Origin: Oscillospiraceae bacterium
GTDB taxonomy: Bacteria > Bacillota > Clostridia > Oscillospirales > Oscillospiraceae
Assembly (NCBI GenBank): GCA_016293265.1
Contig: JAEDEN010000043.1
Span: 1 to 14,810 of the forward strand
Length of the DNA stretch: 14,810 nt
Direction: 5' to 3'
Made by a program: the position numbers and the translations under genes
Notes under the pieces: generated by a model
What the model was told of the DNA's origin: nothing
The model's database searches: none
Seen by the model: the letters and a program-made list of their open reading frames with translations, nothing else
Shown: positions 14,550-14,810 of the stretch, piece by piece
How positions within the stretch are numbered: position 1 is the stretch's first letter
Layout of the letters: the number at the start of each line of letters is the position of its first letter

Positions 14550-14723
14550 TCAAACCTTCTTCCGTCCTCGGCCCACAGGCCGGTTGGTCAGGATACAGAC
14601 GCCGGTCTCATCGCACTTGCCGCAGCCCATACAATGTGAAGGGCCGCGTCGGAACTGCTCCACATAACCGTGCAAAAGTGCGACTACCAGAATCAGCGCA
14701 GCCAGAAAAACCCAAATCAACAT
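14550..14723 (-). CDS. small membrane protein with a cysteine cluster, function unknown
   Basis: A 57-residue protein. Residues 2-18 (LIWVFLAALILVVALLH) are a single hydrophobic segment, probably an N-terminal membrane anchor. A short soluble part follows with HCMGCGKCDETGVC (30-43), a Cys-x2-Cys-x2-Cys-x5-Cys cluster that could bind an Fe-S cluster or zinc. The end is basic (RPVGRGRKKV). I chose the ATG at 14721-14723 because GGAGG lies 7 bases upstream of it; an earlier in-frame ATG would put that ribosome binding site inside the gene. The spacing resembles half a ferredoxin motif but has x5 before the last Cys where ferredoxins have x3. FeoB-associated cysteine-rich proteins have a similar build, but no feoB is visible. 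No function is claimed. Confidence 0.65.
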   Translation of the reverse strand: MLIWVFLAALILVVALLHGYVEQFRRGPSHCMGCGKCDETGVCILTNRPVGRGRKKV

Positions 14724-14810
14724 TCGCAGCCCTCCTTTTTGCATATGCTATCACAAAGCAGCAGGGTTTACAGTTGCATCCGCAACACCAAACTACCATT
14801 ACTTTTCTAA

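Noticed and set aside
14773..14786. Small hairpin GTTGC/GCAAC near the right edge
   Set aside because: Only 5 bp with no T-tract, and its context is cut by the window edge; it may be chance.

Overview
The window looks like chromosomal core sequence from a GC-rich, spore-forming member of the Clostridia, most likely an Oscillospiraceae-type gut bacterium. This rests on sigG and a YlmC/YmxH sporulation gene, a T-box in front of alaS, a DUF4093/RNase M5-like protein, a DUF6514 protein, strong AGGAGG ribosome binding sites and sigma-A style promoters. I see no phage, plasmid, transposase, CRISPR, rRNA or tRNA. Most of the window is housekeeping, and I did not find a clear new defence or mobile system.

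Layout. 1-332 is the start of rpsB (minus, cut by the window edge), with its promoter and a leader of about 100 nt. 482-1711 holds a divergent sporulation pair, ymxH-like (minus) and sigG (plus), with back-to-back sporulation-type promoter elements between them. 1734-3920 holds a GNAT acetyltransferase and a large Cthe_2159-type beta-helix lipoprotein (both minus). 4058-4468 is a PaaI-type thioesterase (plus). 4465-4690 is an unusual intergenic block: a 33-bp hairpin present in two exact copies flanking a 160-bp, hairpin-rich, MITE-like insert. 4696-6788 holds glnS and a DUF6514 gene (minus). 6872-11109 is a compact minus-strand operon in the order XRE regulator, comEC, holA, RNase M5-like gene, with ATGA overlaps or a 5-nt gap, one promoter and one strong terminator. 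11140-14541 is an alaS-HIT operon under an alanine T-box. 14550-14723 encodes a short membrane protein with a cysteine cluster. The last 87 bases (14724-14810) show only its ribosome binding site and a small hairpin.

How the genes fit together. The alaS leader ties AlaRS, and probably the HIT hydrolase, to uncharged tRNA-Ala. The XRE-comEC-holA operon joins the DNA-uptake channel to a clamp-loader subunit, with a candidate autoregulatory operator at its head. The sigG promoter matches the sigma-F consensus, consistent with the forespore cascade. Every call comes from reading the sequence and from remembered family features; no database search or folding was run.
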